A stretch of 6,395 nucleotides of DNA from Chloroflexota bacterium (GTDB lineage Bacteria; Chloroflexota; Anaerolineae; Anaerolineales; DRMV01): assembly GCA_013154225.1 (NCBI GenBank), contig JAADCW010000090.1, positions 1 to 6,395 on the forward strand. The letters are read 5' to 3'. The notes beneath the pieces were generated by a model that was given only the letters and a program-made list of their open reading frames with translations, made no database searches and had not been told where the DNA came from. The translations under genes were made by a program, and so were the position numbers. How positions within the stretch are numbered: position 1 is the first letter of the stretch; the number at the start of each line of letters is the position of its first letter. Shown here in pieces: positions 6,348 to 6,395 of the stretch.

Positions 6348-6395
6348 ATGTCTTGGCTTTGCGGGGCTGGGTAGATGACATGGCCGGACGGTTAC
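6348..6395 (-). repeat. Right terminal inverted repeat (a left-type end in inverted orientation)
   Basis: Read on the minus strand from 6395, this begins GTAACCGTCCGGCC and matches the left end at 43 of 48 positions. Because similarity runs on through the tnpA leader and into tnpA coding sequence, this is a copy of an IS66 left end rather than a typical right end, which would share only the terminal two or three dozen bases. Confidence 0.9.

Larger units (their letters stand above)
1..6395 (+). mobile_element. IS66-family transposon with two passenger genes, complete end to end
   Basis: The window starts and stops on terminal inverted repeats that begin GTA and match at 43 of the outer 48 positions. 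Inside are the three IS66 genes tnpA, tnpB and tnpC on the plus strand, then two minus-strand genes unrelated to transposition: a PAS-PAS chemoreceptor-type protein and an MHYT-GGDEF-EAL protein. Ordinary IS66 elements are about 2.5 kb with the right end shortly after tnpC; here the matching end lies 4 kb further on. IS66 elements with extra genes downstream of tnpC are known, so the architecture is credible. IS66 insertions usually make 8-bp target duplications; these would lie just outside the window and cannot be seen. All three transposition genes look intact, so the element may be mobile. Strand is given as the tnp orientation. Confidence 0.87.
6187..6395 (-). repeat. Long inverted repeat, right copy (partner: 1 to about 208)
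   Basis: The whole right-hand 209 bases align in inverted orientation with positions 1 to about 208, with about 29 differences including two single-base indels, roughly 85% identity by hand. The aligned part spans the terminal repeat, the hairpin, the ribosome site and the start of tnpA. The sharp loss of similarity at 6187 marks a deletion or recombination junction. Confidence 0.85.

Noticed and set aside
1..6395. Classical composite transposon with two complete IS66 copies
   Set aside because: The right copy retains only about 209 bases with a frameshifted tnpA start and no tnpB or tnpC, so only the left copy can supply transposase.

Overview
The window reads as one mobile element seen from end to end. 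Its first and last bases are the outer tips of a matched pair of terminal inverted repeats (43 of 48 positions identical, both starting GTA). It is an IS66-family transposon of 6395 bp, much longer than the usual ~2.5 kb for the family, because it carries two passenger genes. Host guess: Pseudomonas or a close gammaproteobacterium. This rests on the moderate GC content, the Pseudomonas-like IS66 proteins, and two passenger proteins whose closest remembered relatives (BdlA, MucR/NbdA) are Pseudomonas biofilm-dispersal proteins. This is recognition from memory, not a database search.

Layout. 1-103: left terminal repeat, a subterminal hairpin and the tnpA leader. 104-2377 (+): the transposition genes tnpA, tnpB and tnpC, apparently intact; tnpA and tnpB overlap in an ATGA. 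2378-2509: a short convergent gap with two weak candidates for a decayed former right end of a simple IS66. 2510-3829 (-): a soluble PAS-PAS chemoreceptor-type protein resembling BdlA. 3982-6051 (-): a membrane MHYT-GGDEF-EAL cyclic-di-GMP enzyme resembling MucR/NbdA, with all motifs intact. 6052-6395: leader of that gene, a candidate intrinsic terminator pointing at the passenger genes, a truncated and frameshifted tnpA start in inverted orientation, and the right terminal repeat.

The right end is not a normal IS66 right end. It is an inverted, about 85% identical copy of the left ~208 bp, including the beginning of tnpA. The element therefore has two left-type ends. The simplest history is two related IS66 copies in opposite orientation flanking the passenger genes, with the right copy later reduced to its outer tip. 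TnpABC from the left copy would move the whole unit.

The passenger genes form a plausible working pair: an MHYT membrane sensor that makes or degrades c-di-GMP, and a BdlA-like receptor of the kind that in P. aeruginosa couples environmental cues to c-di-GMP loss and biofilm dispersal. The most interesting aspect of the window is that such a biofilm-lifestyle module appears packaged as IS66 cargo. Cooperation of the two proteins is inferred from family knowledge and adjacency, not shown by the sequence.
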